Part shown: in pieces, positions 29,397 to 36,791 of the stretch
Layout: every line of letters starts with the position of its first letter
Position numbering within the stretch: the first letter of the stretch is position 1
Source of the DNA: Bradyrhizobium sp.
GTDB lineage: Bacteria; Pseudomonadota; Alphaproteobacteria; Rhizobiales; Xanthobacteraceae
Direction: 5' to 3'
Length of the DNA: 45,400 bases
Assembly: GCF_030654605.1 (NCBI RefSeq)
Contig: NZ_JAURXB010000246.1
Coordinates: 1 to 45,400, forward strand
Position numbers and translations under genes: made by a program
The notes under the pieces: model-generated
The model's input: only the letters and a program-made list of their open reading frames with translations
Database searches by the model: none
Told to the model about the DNA's origin: nothing

Positions 29397-29430
29397 ATCA
29401 TAGCGCCACGGCGAACGAGTATTGCCCATC
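29397..29430 (+). repeat. dispersed short repeat, copy 1
   Basis: This 34-bp segment starting ATCATAGCGCCACGGCGAAC matches 31 of 34 bases with a copy at 32922-32955 in the same orientation. On the minus strand it encodes SPWRYD-like peptides that I recall as common in Bradyrhizobium intergenic repeats. Confidence 0.55.
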
Positions 29431-29592
29431 CGATACGAGTTGAAAGAGTTTCTGCAGCTCTTTCGCATCAATCTTGACCCGAGCTTTCCTGACTGCCGGA
29501 AGCTCGCCCTTGCGGTGATGAGGGCCGAGGTTCGAGCATTGGAGGATCTCTCTGGTCTTGACAAGCCCAAATCATCCGTAGAGATGAGTTAG
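29422..29592 (+). pseudogene. possible C-terminal gene remnant
   Basis: An open frame without a good start reads LPIRYELKEFLQLFRINLDP and then SFPDCRKLALAVMRAEVRAL, ending EMS. It looks like the end of a real protein, beginning inside the dispersed repeat, so it may be a gene cut by a rearrangement. No ribosome binding site is visible. The rest of 29254-29730 holds nothing else that I can support. Confidence 0.3.
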
Positions 29593-29730
29593 GACTTGGA
29601 GGACAAGTCCTATGCAAATCCCTGAAGCCAATTGTCGGAAGATTGCCCGGTGCACCGTCGCCGATGAATTGGGGCGCGCGGATTCACGCCTCGCGATGAA
29701 TGAGGCTCCATCGAAATCGGAGGCAAGATC

Positions 29731-30546
29731 ATGCCGTTAACCGGGCTTTCGAAAGAAGAAATTGCGAAGTACGAAACGATACTGATGCAGCTTGTCCCGT
29801 CCGAGGCAACAATCGGAAACACTGCATTGCTCCGCCAACTCAGTATAAACGACCAATCGTGGGCCAAGGACCGTTACTTCGCGATACGCAATCGGCTGAT
29901 AGAACAAGGGCAACTCGACCTTGGAAAGGGGAAGGGAGGAAGTGTGCGGCGCGTGCGATCTGCGCCAATCGTGCCGCTTCAGTCTCGTCCGGTAGCATTA
30001 GAAAATGGTACGCCGCAATCGGAGCGCGATTTGTATGAACCAATGTTCAACGTCATCAAAGCTGATTGGTCATTGGACAACGGACTTGATCCAGTGCTGG
30101 TTGAAATAACGGCGCAGGGAGGGAGGCGGCCGGATGGTAAATGGACCCGTCCTGACATCACTGTCGCTAGCTACAAGACGTATCCGTACGTTCCCGGAAG
30201 GCATTTTGACATAATTACATTTGAGATAAAGCCGTATGATAGTCTTGATGTAACCGTCGTCTATGAGGCTCTGGCCCACCGCCGCGCGGCAACCCGCGCT
30301 TATGCACTTCTCCACGTACCGGCTGCTCACCAAACCTCTCTTCAAGAAATAGTGGACGAAATCTGCTTGGAAGCGAAGCGCGTTGGGGTTGGTGTAATCG
30401 CTGCGGAAAATCCGAGTGACTACCAGACATGGCAGGAGCTCGTTGATGCGACGCGGCACGAACCTGATCCCCAACGGCTGAATGATTTTCTTTCGAAGCA
30501 AGTCTCTCAAGGTTTTCGCGAAAGAATTATCACTTGGTTCAGGTAA
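29731..30546 (+). CDS. predicted nuclease: helical N-terminal domain plus PD-(D/E)xK-like domain
   Basis: This 271-residue protein has an N-terminal domain (about 1-75) that looks like a winged helix: LSKEEIAKYETILMQLVP, then LLRQLSINDQSWAKDRYFAIR and LIEQGQLDLGKGKGGSVRR. The C-terminal part has GKWTRPDITVASYK and, after a strand break, FDIITFEIKPYDSLDVTVVYEALAHRRAATRAYALLHVP in pieces. The Asp of RPDI followed by E-I-K fits the PD-(D/E)xK nuclease core (D...ExK), as in Mrr or archaeal Holliday-junction-like enzymes. A strong GGAGG lies seven bases before the ATG. The target is unknown; a defence role is inference from the fold and the mobile setting. Confidence 0.65.
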   Translation: MPLTGLSKEEIAKYETILMQLVPSEATIGNTALLRQLSINDQSWAKDRYFAIRNRLIEQGQLDLGKGKGGSVRRVRSAPIVPLQSRPVALENGTPQSERDLYEPMFNVIKADWSLDNGLDPVLVEITAQGGRRPDGKWTRPDITVASYKTYPYVPGRHFDIITFEIKPYDSLDVTVVYEALAHRRAATRAYALLHVPAAHQTSLQEIVDEICLEAKRVGVGVIAAENPSDYQTWQELVDATRHEPDPQRLNDFLSKQVSQGFRERIITWFR

Positions 30547-30888
30547 AGTGGTGACCGGCTCCGTAACTGTGGTGCAGGCAAGCGATGCAGTGCGTGGCCG
30601 AAGGAGTTCTCAGACCGCTACGCGGAGGAGCATGGCGGGGTTCGTCCCACTCAGGTCTGCACGGCCACGAGCATTGTTGACAGAGCCCTTGAGGCTTATC
30701 CGATACTGGGCCGTTTGGGTTACTGGGGATTGGAATGGTTCAACCTCATGTCCGTCGAGAGCGGTGTCATCATGATGGCTATAGCGCGCAGACCAAACAC
30801 CGCTCATCGGGGCTTGTCATGCGAGGAGCATCCGTATTGGATGCAACGAAGAAAGGCTTGCCATGAATTCAAGTGCCAATCCGCCTGA
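30547..30888 (+). pseudogene. possible remnant of a phage/plasmid replication-type protein
   Basis: In the same frame as the preceding gene and just after its stop, the sequence stays open for about 110 codons with no start codon at its head. It contains WPKEFSDRYAEEHGGVRPTQ and then LEAYPILGRLGYWGLEWFN and LMSVESGVIMMAIARRP. The GLEWFNLMSVESGVIM pattern reminds me of conserved C-terminal regions of some phage and plasmid primase- or polymerase-like proteins. The comparison rests on memory. It overlaps the start of the next gene. Confidence 0.3.
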
Positions 30889-31126
30889 AATAATTATTTG
30901 TGCTGCTGTTCGTGCCTCCAACGGAAAGGTCGTTAAGGGCCACCGGCACAATGATGCTATCCGTGCACTTCAAGCGATGGACGGGTACCAGGGTGAGCAG
31001 CCGAATGGCGAAGACCAGGGATTCGTCACATCAACCAACAGGTTTGTGAATCGACGGGAGGCCTATCGGCTACGTTTCCCGGACAGGACAGAACCAGATG
31101 AGCTTAGCAGCGACGACCTGTACTAA
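30863..31126 (+). CDS. small phage/mobile-element-type protein
   Basis: This 87-residue protein has IIICAAVRASNGKVVKGHRH and later GFVTSTNRFVNRREAYRLR, ending LSSDDLY. The pattern AAVR...G-RHNDAI...GFVTS-NRFV-R-EA is one I associate with small proteins of phages and mobile elements, of unknown function. AAAGG lies seven bases before the ATG. It is followed 52 bp later by the C-terminally anchored protein gene. Confidence 0.6.
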   Translation: MNSSANPPEIIICAAVRASNGKVVKGHRHNDAIRALQAMDGYQGEQPNGEDQGFVTSTNRFVNRREAYRLRFPDRTEPDELSSDDLY

Positions 31127-31178
31127 GAAATTGCAGCTCGCTCAGACGATATAGTCCGACGGGCAATGGGGGAGCGTA

Positions 31179-32015
31179 ATGGCCCTGATTTCGACGGATC
31201 AGAACTTGGACGAGTGCGTTTCCAAGGTCCGCTTTGTCCCGAATGGCAAAGGACTCGTGGCGCGTTTTGAGGCCGCCGGCCATGAAACGAGTTCGAGGAC
31301 CGTGAGCCCGGCTCCGCTTGGACCACTCTGGCCTCGGCATCCAACGCCAGAGTCGTCCGAAGAGGATTTGTCGAAGTTCTTTGAAGATACCGTGCGCGAA
31401 ACCATGCGCCCGGCTCCGCTTGGAGCCGGTGAGCACCGCCGGGAACTGAGCCTGGGCGTCGACGCGTCTCAGGACCACGGCATTATCACTATACCCGTGC
31501 GATTGCCTCGCTATCTCATGCCAGACTGGTCTCAAGAGGATTGGTCGAAGTTCATCGATGGCGAGATTGGCTTCTTTCATAATTTTGTGGATGAGACCGT
31601 GGTGCAATGTCTGTCGCTGGCGCTCGCTGCAAATGACGAGAGACGAGCAGAGATTTTAAGGACAGCGGATGAGGTCGTCGTCGATTTCCGCGGAGACTTG
31701 CCGAACAAATATCTGCCGATGATATTGGGCGGGTACAAAGTGGGAGTACACCGTAGTGGCAACAGCTGGCCCATTTGGCTGAGTATTCAGCCAACGTATG
31801 ATCTCGCTTCGAAGAAAGCTGAGAGCATCCGAGCAGAGGCGAATCTGCCGAAAAACAAGTCGGTAACTGCTGCAGGAGCGCTCGCAAATTATCTCACGTC
31901 TGGCCTCACCTCACCCATTCTAAGCAATTCTTCCTCCGACATTGGGATTCGAGGATGGATAACTGCCGGAGCTCTGATCGTGATCGGCCTTGTGGCTTGG
32001 CTGATGAAGCAATGA
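31179..32015 (+). CDS. hypothetical C-terminally membrane-anchored protein
   Basis: This 278-residue protein has no signal peptide, a mostly polar body and a single C-terminal transmembrane segment (GWITAGALIVIGLVAWLMKQ), so it looks tail-anchored with the body in the cytoplasm. The N-terminal third has the short repeated phrase PAPLG and two related segments, SSEEDLSKFFEDTVRETM and WSQEDWSKFIDGEIGFF. No family is recognised. GGGGGAG precedes the ATG. Base composition resembles the rest of the left cargo. Confidence 0.6.
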   Translation: MALISTDQNLDECVSKVRFVPNGKGLVARFEAAGHETSSRTVSPAPLGPLWPRHPTPESSEEDLSKFFEDTVRETMRPAPLGAGEHRRELSLGVDASQDHGIITIPVRLPRYLMPDWSQEDWSKFIDGEIGFFHNFVDETVVQCLSLALAANDERRAEILRTADEVVVDFRGDLPNKYLPMILGGYKVGVHRSGNSWPIWLSIQPTYDLASKKAESIRAEANLPKNKSVTAAGALANYLTSGLTSPILSNSSSDIGIRGWITAGALIVIGLVAWLMKQ

Positions 32016-32154
32016 GCGGCGAGATTGCCAGTATGTCCAAATGCCTTAAGTGAGGAAGGCGCCCCATCCTTTTTTCTGCCGCGTTCTGAGAATAATTTCG
32101 GGGAGTCAGCGCATTTTCTGACGGAATAGCCGTTTTCAACAAAAGGGATATTTT

Positions 32155-32480
32155 ATGATCAAAGTGCATGTTTATCGCCAAAACCTAGCGTTTGGTTACA
32201 CCATCGATCCAGACGCATTTCCCCCGCCAGAAGGATGGCCTCACTTCAGAACGATCGAATGCTTCGCATCTGCCCCGTTTCTGGGTAGCGAGACAGTAAA
32301 ATTGTTGGCCGGTCTTTCAAGGGACGGCTTCCACATGCCGTCCAATCCAGCCACGCAAGAGAGCAGACCGTAGAGAAGCTTTTCCAGGCAGATCCTGTTA
32401 CGCCGCAACTTTTCCCGAACACTGCGTGTAGCTTGGATTCGAATCACCACGAAGTTTTTGAGGTGATTTCTGCATTGTAA
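32155..32480 (+). pseudogene. small hypothetical gene, probably frameshifted at an AG repeat
   Basis: The frame from ATG 32155 (AAAGGGAT upstream) reads MIKVHVYRQNLAFGYTIDPD and ends at 32373 after 72 residues. Past an AGAGAG run at 32358-32363 another frame is open to 32480 and looks coding (EQTVEKLFQADPVTPQLFPN, then HHEVFEVISAL). Removing one AG would join the two into a 107-residue protein. Either the gene has a 2-base insertion or the short form is genuine. No family is recognised. Confidence 0.4.
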
Positions 32481-32505
32481 TAAAAAACCTTAGGATCGAA
32501 AAAGC

Positions 32506-32703
32506 ATGTTGAACGCTAAGAATATGGTTGTCGTCGCCGCTTGCAAAAGACGGAATTCGGAAAATGGAGAAATGTTCGTATTTCCACACAAGCGCCGCAT
32601 ACACGGCGTCGGAAGCTGCACCGTCGAGTTTATAGAGGACACTTACGAGCTCGTCGATGCATCGATGCTTGACGAGCAGGGGCGATTGCCCAGGACGCGC
32701 TGA
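32506..32703 (+). CDS. small hypothetical protein, 65 aa
   Basis: This 65-residue protein reads MLNAKNMVVVAACKRRNSEN and then HKRRIHGVGSCTVEFIEDTY. AGGA lies about ten bases upstream of the ATG. It follows the preceding small gene by 25 bp on the same strand. No family is recognised, and at this length a chance open frame is possible. Confidence 0.4.
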   Translation: MLNAKNMVVVAACKRRNSENGEMFVFPHKRRIHGVGSCTVEFIEDTYELVDASMLDEQGRLPRTR

Positions 32704-33018
32704 TCCCTGGCGTTTCCTTCCACTATCCCAAAAACGAAAGCCACGCCGATCCAACCGCCTCAAGGCCAAGCCCTATAGGCGCTGGCGCGGCCCGACCAAG
32801 GGCGTCTGCGTGAATACCCCTGCCGGCTTCTCGTGCGCTTGAGAACCACAATCTGTGAGGCGTAGCACAAGATCGCAAGTGGTCGCGTGTTCTTGCGCTT
32901 CAGCTTGCGTCTGGGCTCCATATCATAGCGCCACGGCGAACACGTAGTGCCCATCTTCGTCGACCGTGGCGCACTATTTTCCATGAATCACTTCTTGGCG
33001 TCGTTGGCAGCCCGAACG
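32704..33018. other. non-coding stretch with dispersed repeat copy 2
   Basis: No supported gene. The 34-bp repeat at 32922-32955 (ATCATAGCGCCACGGCGAAC onward) is the second copy of the segment at 29397-29430, same orientation. The two copies bracket about 3.5 kb of the cargo and could allow its loss by recombination, although they are short. Confidence 0.45.
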
Positions 33019-33615
33019 TTAGGGCGTTCTCGCAAGCTCCTTCAACCAGCCCTGAAGCTCTCCGCCGTTCAGGAGTTGAAGCCTGTACGGAATTGCCTTC
33101 GCGAGTCCTGGGTCAGTGAGAAGCTGTGGCGCGAAGTCTGATGTCGTCGCAATGATGCCTTTGGTTGCGCCCAGATCGGCGCTGACTACGCCGAACATCT
33201 CATGGACATGCGCCCGCGTCACGAGATTGTCGGGAGCATATCGTTTCATAGAGCTTAGAATGCGCATGCTGCCGACACCATCCCTCACAGCAATGACATC
33301 GCGCCCCCGGTCACCGGATGATGGCGTCAGAGTAACTTGGTAGCCTTCTTTTGCGAACGCGCCCGCCAGCATCTCTTCCCATTGGCGAGGGGAGAGCTGA
33401 AATGCTTTTGACCAATCCGTTCCGAGCTGCTGTGCGATTTCGAGCCACAACGCTCCGTACGATTTCACAAGGATGCCTTCTGAACCCTGCTTCTCTGGAA
33501 CAATCAGGCCGGAAACCGTCAACGTGGCGACGTTGCTGCCGTTGCGGATTTGCTCAACCAATCTGTCTGGTAGTGCCCCGAGCGGAGCTTCGCCGATCGC
33601 GCCAAATCCCAGCAT
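33019..33615 (-). CDS. Mrr-like restriction endonuclease domain protein, catalytic motif altered
   Basis: This 198-residue protein has the C-terminal layout of Mrr-type nucleases: QWEEMLAGAFAKEGYQVTLT, then SSGDRGRDVIAVRDG, RILSSMKRYAPD, and ATKGIIATTSDFAPQ. In Mrr-like enzymes the catalytic core is D...(E/Q)xK. Here the Asp (GRD) and Lys (MKRY) are present, but the position expected to be E or Q is Ser (SSMK). It may be inactive, or use an atypical site. The ATG at 33615 has AAAGG seven bases upstream; a further ATG at 33630 is less well placed. It lies downstream of the replication-type gene on the same strand. Confidence 0.7.
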   Translation of the reverse strand: MLGFGAIGEAPLGALPDRLVEQIRNGSNVATLTVSGLIVPEKQGSEGILVKSYGALWLEIAQQLGTDWSKAFQLSPRQWEEMLAGAFAKEGYQVTLTPSSGDRGRDVIAVRDGVGSMRILSSMKRYAPDNLVTRAHVHEMFGVVSADLGATKGIIATTSDFAPQLLTDPGLAKAIPYRLQLLNGGELQGWLKELARTP

Positions 33616-33715
33616 GGGATAGCCTTTCAATATTGGTGCATTGTCACCGTAATCAGAACTACTCCCAGCCGGTCCACGAAAACATCTGACGGAGCGCCTC
33701 CATCAGATGTTTCAG

Positions 33716-34324
33716 TTAGCCTGTCGTCGCAGGAGTTGGCGCAGTTGCCGCAGGCGCAGTTTCGGCGGCAGCGGGAGCCGCCGGCGCGGCTGGCGGAGGT
33801 GTCAGGCTCTCGTCGCCGACCTCCGACATCCGCTCGATCAGAGCGTTCCACTTGTCCTCGCGCAGACCATCGCTCTTTGATTGGTGGTGATATTCGATGA
33901 TCTTGTACGGGTTCAGGATCAGCGCATAGCTTGTCGGTCCCGACGAGCCGCCCTTCAGCAGAATGAAGCGCAGCTCTTCGAGCAACTTTAGTCGCGTACG
34001 CCATGTGCGTTCCGCGCGCTGCCCGGAAAATCCGGCGTTGAACGCGGTCGCCTGCGGTTTGGACAGCACGACGAACGTCTCGTCGAACGATCGGCACCAC
34101 AGCTCTAGATACGTCATGGAAACGGGCTGGCCCTTTGCCAAGTCGTCCATAATGCTCAGGATGATCGGCATGCACCTTGGCAGGGTGGTGAAGCCATCAT
34201 TGACGTGCCGGTCCCAAAGCCATTCCGGCCCTACGTCGGGCCATAGCTTCGTTCGCAGTTCGAGTTGCCGCTGCGCGATCTTCTTGCGCGGTTTTTTCAC
34301 AATAAAGCCTGGAAATATGGTCAT
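33716..34324 (-). CDS. hypothetical, possible winged-helix replication/regulatory protein
   Basis: This 202-residue protein has a basic start (MTIFPGFIVKKPRKKIAQRQ) and a region with QRAERTWRTRLKLLEELRFI followed by LLKGGSSGPTSYALILNPYK. That looks like a helix-turn-helix with wing, as in some plasmid or element replication proteins. The C-terminal 40 residues are Ala/Pro/Thr low-complexity. The GGAGAGAG just before the ATG at 34324 fixes the start; the longer frame to 34465 lacks one. A phased GGTGCT array lies about 330 bp upstream. A role at that array, such as replication initiation, is inference. Confidence 0.5.
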   Translation of the reverse strand: MTIFPGFIVKKPRKKIAQRQLELRTKLWPDVGPEWLWDRHVNDGFTTLPRCMPIILSIMDDLAKGQPVSMTYLELWCRSFDETFVVLSKPQATAFNAGFSGQRAERTWRTRLKLLEELRFILLKGGSSGPTSYALILNPYKIIEYHHQSKSDGLREDKWNALIERMSEVGDESLTPPPAAPAAPAAAETAPAATAPTPATTG

Positions 34325-34770
34325 ATCTCTCTCCGATACGGTGCGGACCGGGTCGCGCTGGGTTTTGGAGACCCAGCCGATTCCCGGCCCTTTGTCGCTG
34401 ACACCCCCGCCAGGGTAGGTTTCCGTCCCTCCGGGTTTGGACGCCGGGAGGGCGGAAACCAGCAACAGTTCTTAATCTAGGTGGAAACAACAGCGATTTC
34501 AATGCGTTAGATATTTCTGGTCGCCCCCCAAGCGACCGGGGAGCTTGCTCTGTAAGGTTCCCAGTTGCTGCCTACTCAGTCAACCGTTATTTCGAGTAGA
34601 CGCAGGGTCATTTTTAAAATGGCGAGGTTCCAATGGCTTAACCCGCGATTGCGGTGCTCGCGGGTGCTGTCGGTGCTGGGTGGTGCTGGTCTGGTGCTCC
34701 CTGATACTCAGCACTTAAGTCCGGCACCGGGAGGGGTCAGTGATACGTCGCAAAACGGTTTGACGTGCCG
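34325..34770. other. 446-bp non-coding region with phased repeats
   Basis: No gene is supported here. It contains a 6-bp stem hairpin (GGTCGC at 34519, GCGACC at 34532) and the GGTGCT array listed separately. It lies upstream of the possible replication-type gene and downstream of the HEPN-like gene. Confidence 0.4.
34653..34698 (+). repeat. five GGTGCT repeats at ~10-bp spacing
   Basis: GGTGCT occurs at 34653, 34663, 34672, 34682 and 34693, steps of 10, 9, 10 and 11 bp, so all copies face one side of the helix. This looks like a protein-binding array (iteron or operator). It could serve the protein encoded at 33716-34324. Confidence 0.5.
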
Positions 34771-35448
34771 CTAAATGCTTTCCGGTCTATCGAGCGACGT
34801 GAAATCGCCTTTAGCGATCTTCTCCTGCATCCGTTCGCGCCCCATGACACCGAACCCCAACATGAACAGCAGCGTTGCTGCTCCGTTGTGTGGGGCGACA
34901 TCCGCAAAGCTACAACCGCCCTTGAAATAAAACCGCTCCATTAGGTTCAGCAGATCGGACACGGCTTGCATGGCTTCAAAGAACTTTTCTTTCGTCGCCG
35001 CCGGCAGGGGCTTCGCTCCTCCGTCTTGCATCGCTAGCATCAAGTCGCGGTGCGCAAAGCGTCTGTTCCGCCAATCTCTGCAAAACTCAGTCTTCTGTCT
35101 AACGTCCTCTACAAGAGCAGACAGTTGCTTCTTCAGATATTCATCAGCGACCAAGTTGGGCAGGTTGCAAACTGTAAGATTCAGTTTTTTGCCCGTCTCG
35201 GGCGAGTCTGTCAGCCGAGCCAGGTGAAGTACGTTCGTCTCGAATTGCTGCTCTTGCAGCATCTGGAAAAAGCCGGGTGCAGCTTTGTTCAAGCGGTCGA
35301 TACGCTTGTCATTGGTCCCGAAGAGTTCGAGGAATTCCTTCCAGTACAAATACAGCGCGGTGAATTCCTGAAATAACGCAGTATATTGCTTTCCGAGGTC
35401 ATCACCCATCACAGCAATATTCCGCTGTTTAAGCTCGTCTCCGGTCAT
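34771..35448 (-). CDS. HEPN-like (AbiU2-type?) protein
   Basis: This 225-residue, mainly helical protein contains TEFCRDWRNRRFAHRDLMLA. The R-N-R-x-A-H pattern is like the RNase motif (Rx4-6H) of HEPN proteins and in particular the AbiU2 group. HEPN proteins often act as RNases in toxin-antitoxin or abortive-infection systems. The start at 35448 (MTGDELKQRN) has AGGA about eight to twelve bases upstream and lies 23 bp after the preceding gene; an upstream ATG at 35538 would overlap that gene by 67 bp. It is co-directional with the predicted nuclease gene, so the two may form one unit. Family call from memory; function inferred. Confidence 0.5.
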   Translation of the reverse strand: MTGDELKQRNIAVMGDDLGKQYTALFQEFTALYLYWKEFLELFGTNDKRIDRLNKAAPGFFQMLQEQQFETNVLHLARLTDSPETGKKLNLTVCNLPNLVADEYLKKQLSALVEDVRQKTEFCRDWRNRRFAHRDLMLAMQDGGAKPLPAATKEKFFEAMQAVSDLLNLMERFYFKGGCSFADVAPHNGAATLLFMLGFGVMGRERMQEKIAKGDFTSLDRPESI

Positions 35449-35471
35449 ATCCCATGTCCTGATCGATATCG

Positions 35472-36413
35472 CTACTTGTCGCGCATGACGAAGCCTTGGG
35501 AGAATATACGCACCCACTTCGGATGCATACCGCCCCATTCGTCGGGCACCTTGTAATCCTTGAACAGTGTCCAGCTCTTTGACATGTCAAATCGGTGTTT
35601 GAGGTTCGGATATTCCTCAAAGCGGTGACGCATCAGAATCATCGTGTTTTCGGCTACCGCCATCATGTGCGTCGCATAGACGACGACTGAGACAATACGC
35701 TCGGTGTTGTGGAGAAAACTCTTGACCACATCGCGTATGCCGAGACGAACTTCCTGTTGCTCCAGCCACGCCTGCGGCACTTTCACGAACACGATTCCGG
35801 GCGCGTCTGACGGCAGGTTGTTGGTACGCGCTTTGTTTAGCGAATTGCGGACGGTTTCTGCACGCATTTCGGTTTCTTCGAGCCGGCACTTGGCGTCGGC
35901 ACAGGCTTCACGGCCATCGGCGTACTTAATGGCGCAATCATAATCCTTGCCCCTGACGCCCGTCGCTTCGACGAACCGGAACGCAATATCGTGCAGATAC
36001 AAAAACCGCCCGAAGTCGAATTCTGCAAACGTCGCCTCGATCTGCCCGGCACGCATCTGGTCAATGCGGTCGTCGAAGCCTTCGATATGCTGGAGGTTGA
36101 ACAGCATCTCGGCGAAATCGAGGAAGCGGGCTGTTTTGCGTTCGCGCTCAAAGTCGGAGCTGAAGTCGAGCCGTAGGAACCCTGGCGGATATGAATTCTC
36201 AGCATCTTGGACGATATGATCCTGGTACCAGGGCTGGCCGAGGAAGTGCCGAATAATACTCGCAGCCAGCGTGAAGGTCTGCCGGTTCGCGTCTGCCCGA
36301 ATTTCATCGGGGAATGTCCGCGCAGTCTCCATCAGGTCGGGAAACGAAATCCGAGACGGTCTCTCGACACCCATCTTTTCGGCCGAGCCTTTCTGCTGGG
36401 GCGCGATTGTCAT
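35472..36413 (-). CDS. predicted PD-(D/E)xK nuclease-like protein
   Basis: This 313-residue protein has FRFVEATGVRGKDYDCAIKY followed by DGREACADAKCRLEETEMRA. The Asp of KDYD and the D-A-K of ADAKCR fit the D...(D/E)xK core of restriction-like nucleases. The C-terminal third has NNLPSDAPGIVFVKVPQAWL and FLHNTERIVSVVVYA, as in proteins that share a strand-rich nuclease core. I have no named family. The start ATG 36413 (MTIAPQQKGS) is chosen because the next upstream ATG at 36536 would overlap the divergent gene. It is divergent from the HEPN pair at 36441-37234 and may form an operon with the HEPN-like gene at 34771. Confidence 0.55.
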   Translation of the reverse strand: MTIAPQQKGSAEKMGVERPSRISFPDLMETARTFPDEIRADANRQTFTLAASIIRHFLGQPWYQDHIVQDAENSYPPGFLRLDFSSDFERERKTARFLDFAEMLFNLQHIEGFDDRIDQMRAGQIEATFAEFDFGRFLYLHDIAFRFVEATGVRGKDYDCAIKYADGREACADAKCRLEETEMRAETVRNSLNKARTNNLPSDAPGIVFVKVPQAWLEQQEVRLGIRDVVKSFLHNTERIVSVVVYATHMMAVAENTMILMRHRFEEYPNLKHRFDMSKSWTLFKDYKVPDEWGGMHPKWVRIFSQGFVMRDK

Positions 36414-36440
36414 ATACTGCCCCAACTTGGAGCGAATCCG

Positions 36441-36791
36441 GTGAATAGTTTCGCAGAGCGAGAACAAGAGCGGGCAGCCGAGCAGCATTGGCAATTGGTC
36501 CAGAATGCCGAGATTGAGAACGCATGCGTCGATCATGCCTGTGAGCTAGCAGGCGAATTGCAGGACTACGTTGGCCAAAAGGCGCTTCAGGTCAACATTT
36601 GCCGGAGCGAAAATGTGCTCACCCTCACTCGGCAGGATGGCCGTACGCTTCGCGTTTCAACCCACGACCACATGACGTACGAGGTCATGGGAGCGAACCC
36701 TATTACCGATCAGCACAGGCGAACTTATCTCAGCCGCATCGTGAAGCGTCAGATGATGAATGAAGTGCTCACTTGGCTCAATGCTCCATGA
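36441..36791 (+). CDS. hypothetical protein, first gene of a coupled pair
   Basis: This 116-residue protein starts at GTG (36441), with GGAG ten bases upstream, and reads MNSFAEREQERAAEQHWQLV. The C-terminal half looks like mixed alpha/beta (VNICRSENVLTLTRQDGRTL and LSRIVKRQMMNEVLTWL). Its stop overlaps the next gene's ATG by the four bases ATGA, so translation is coupled. I do not recognise it; as the partner of a HEPN protein it could be an antitoxin or accessory factor, which is inference. Confidence 0.5.
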   Translation: MNSFAEREQERAAEQHWQLVQNAEIENACVDHACELAGELQDYVGQKALQVNICRSENVLTLTRQDGRTLRVSTHDHMTYEVMGANPITDQHRRTYLSRIVKRQMMNEVLTWLNAP

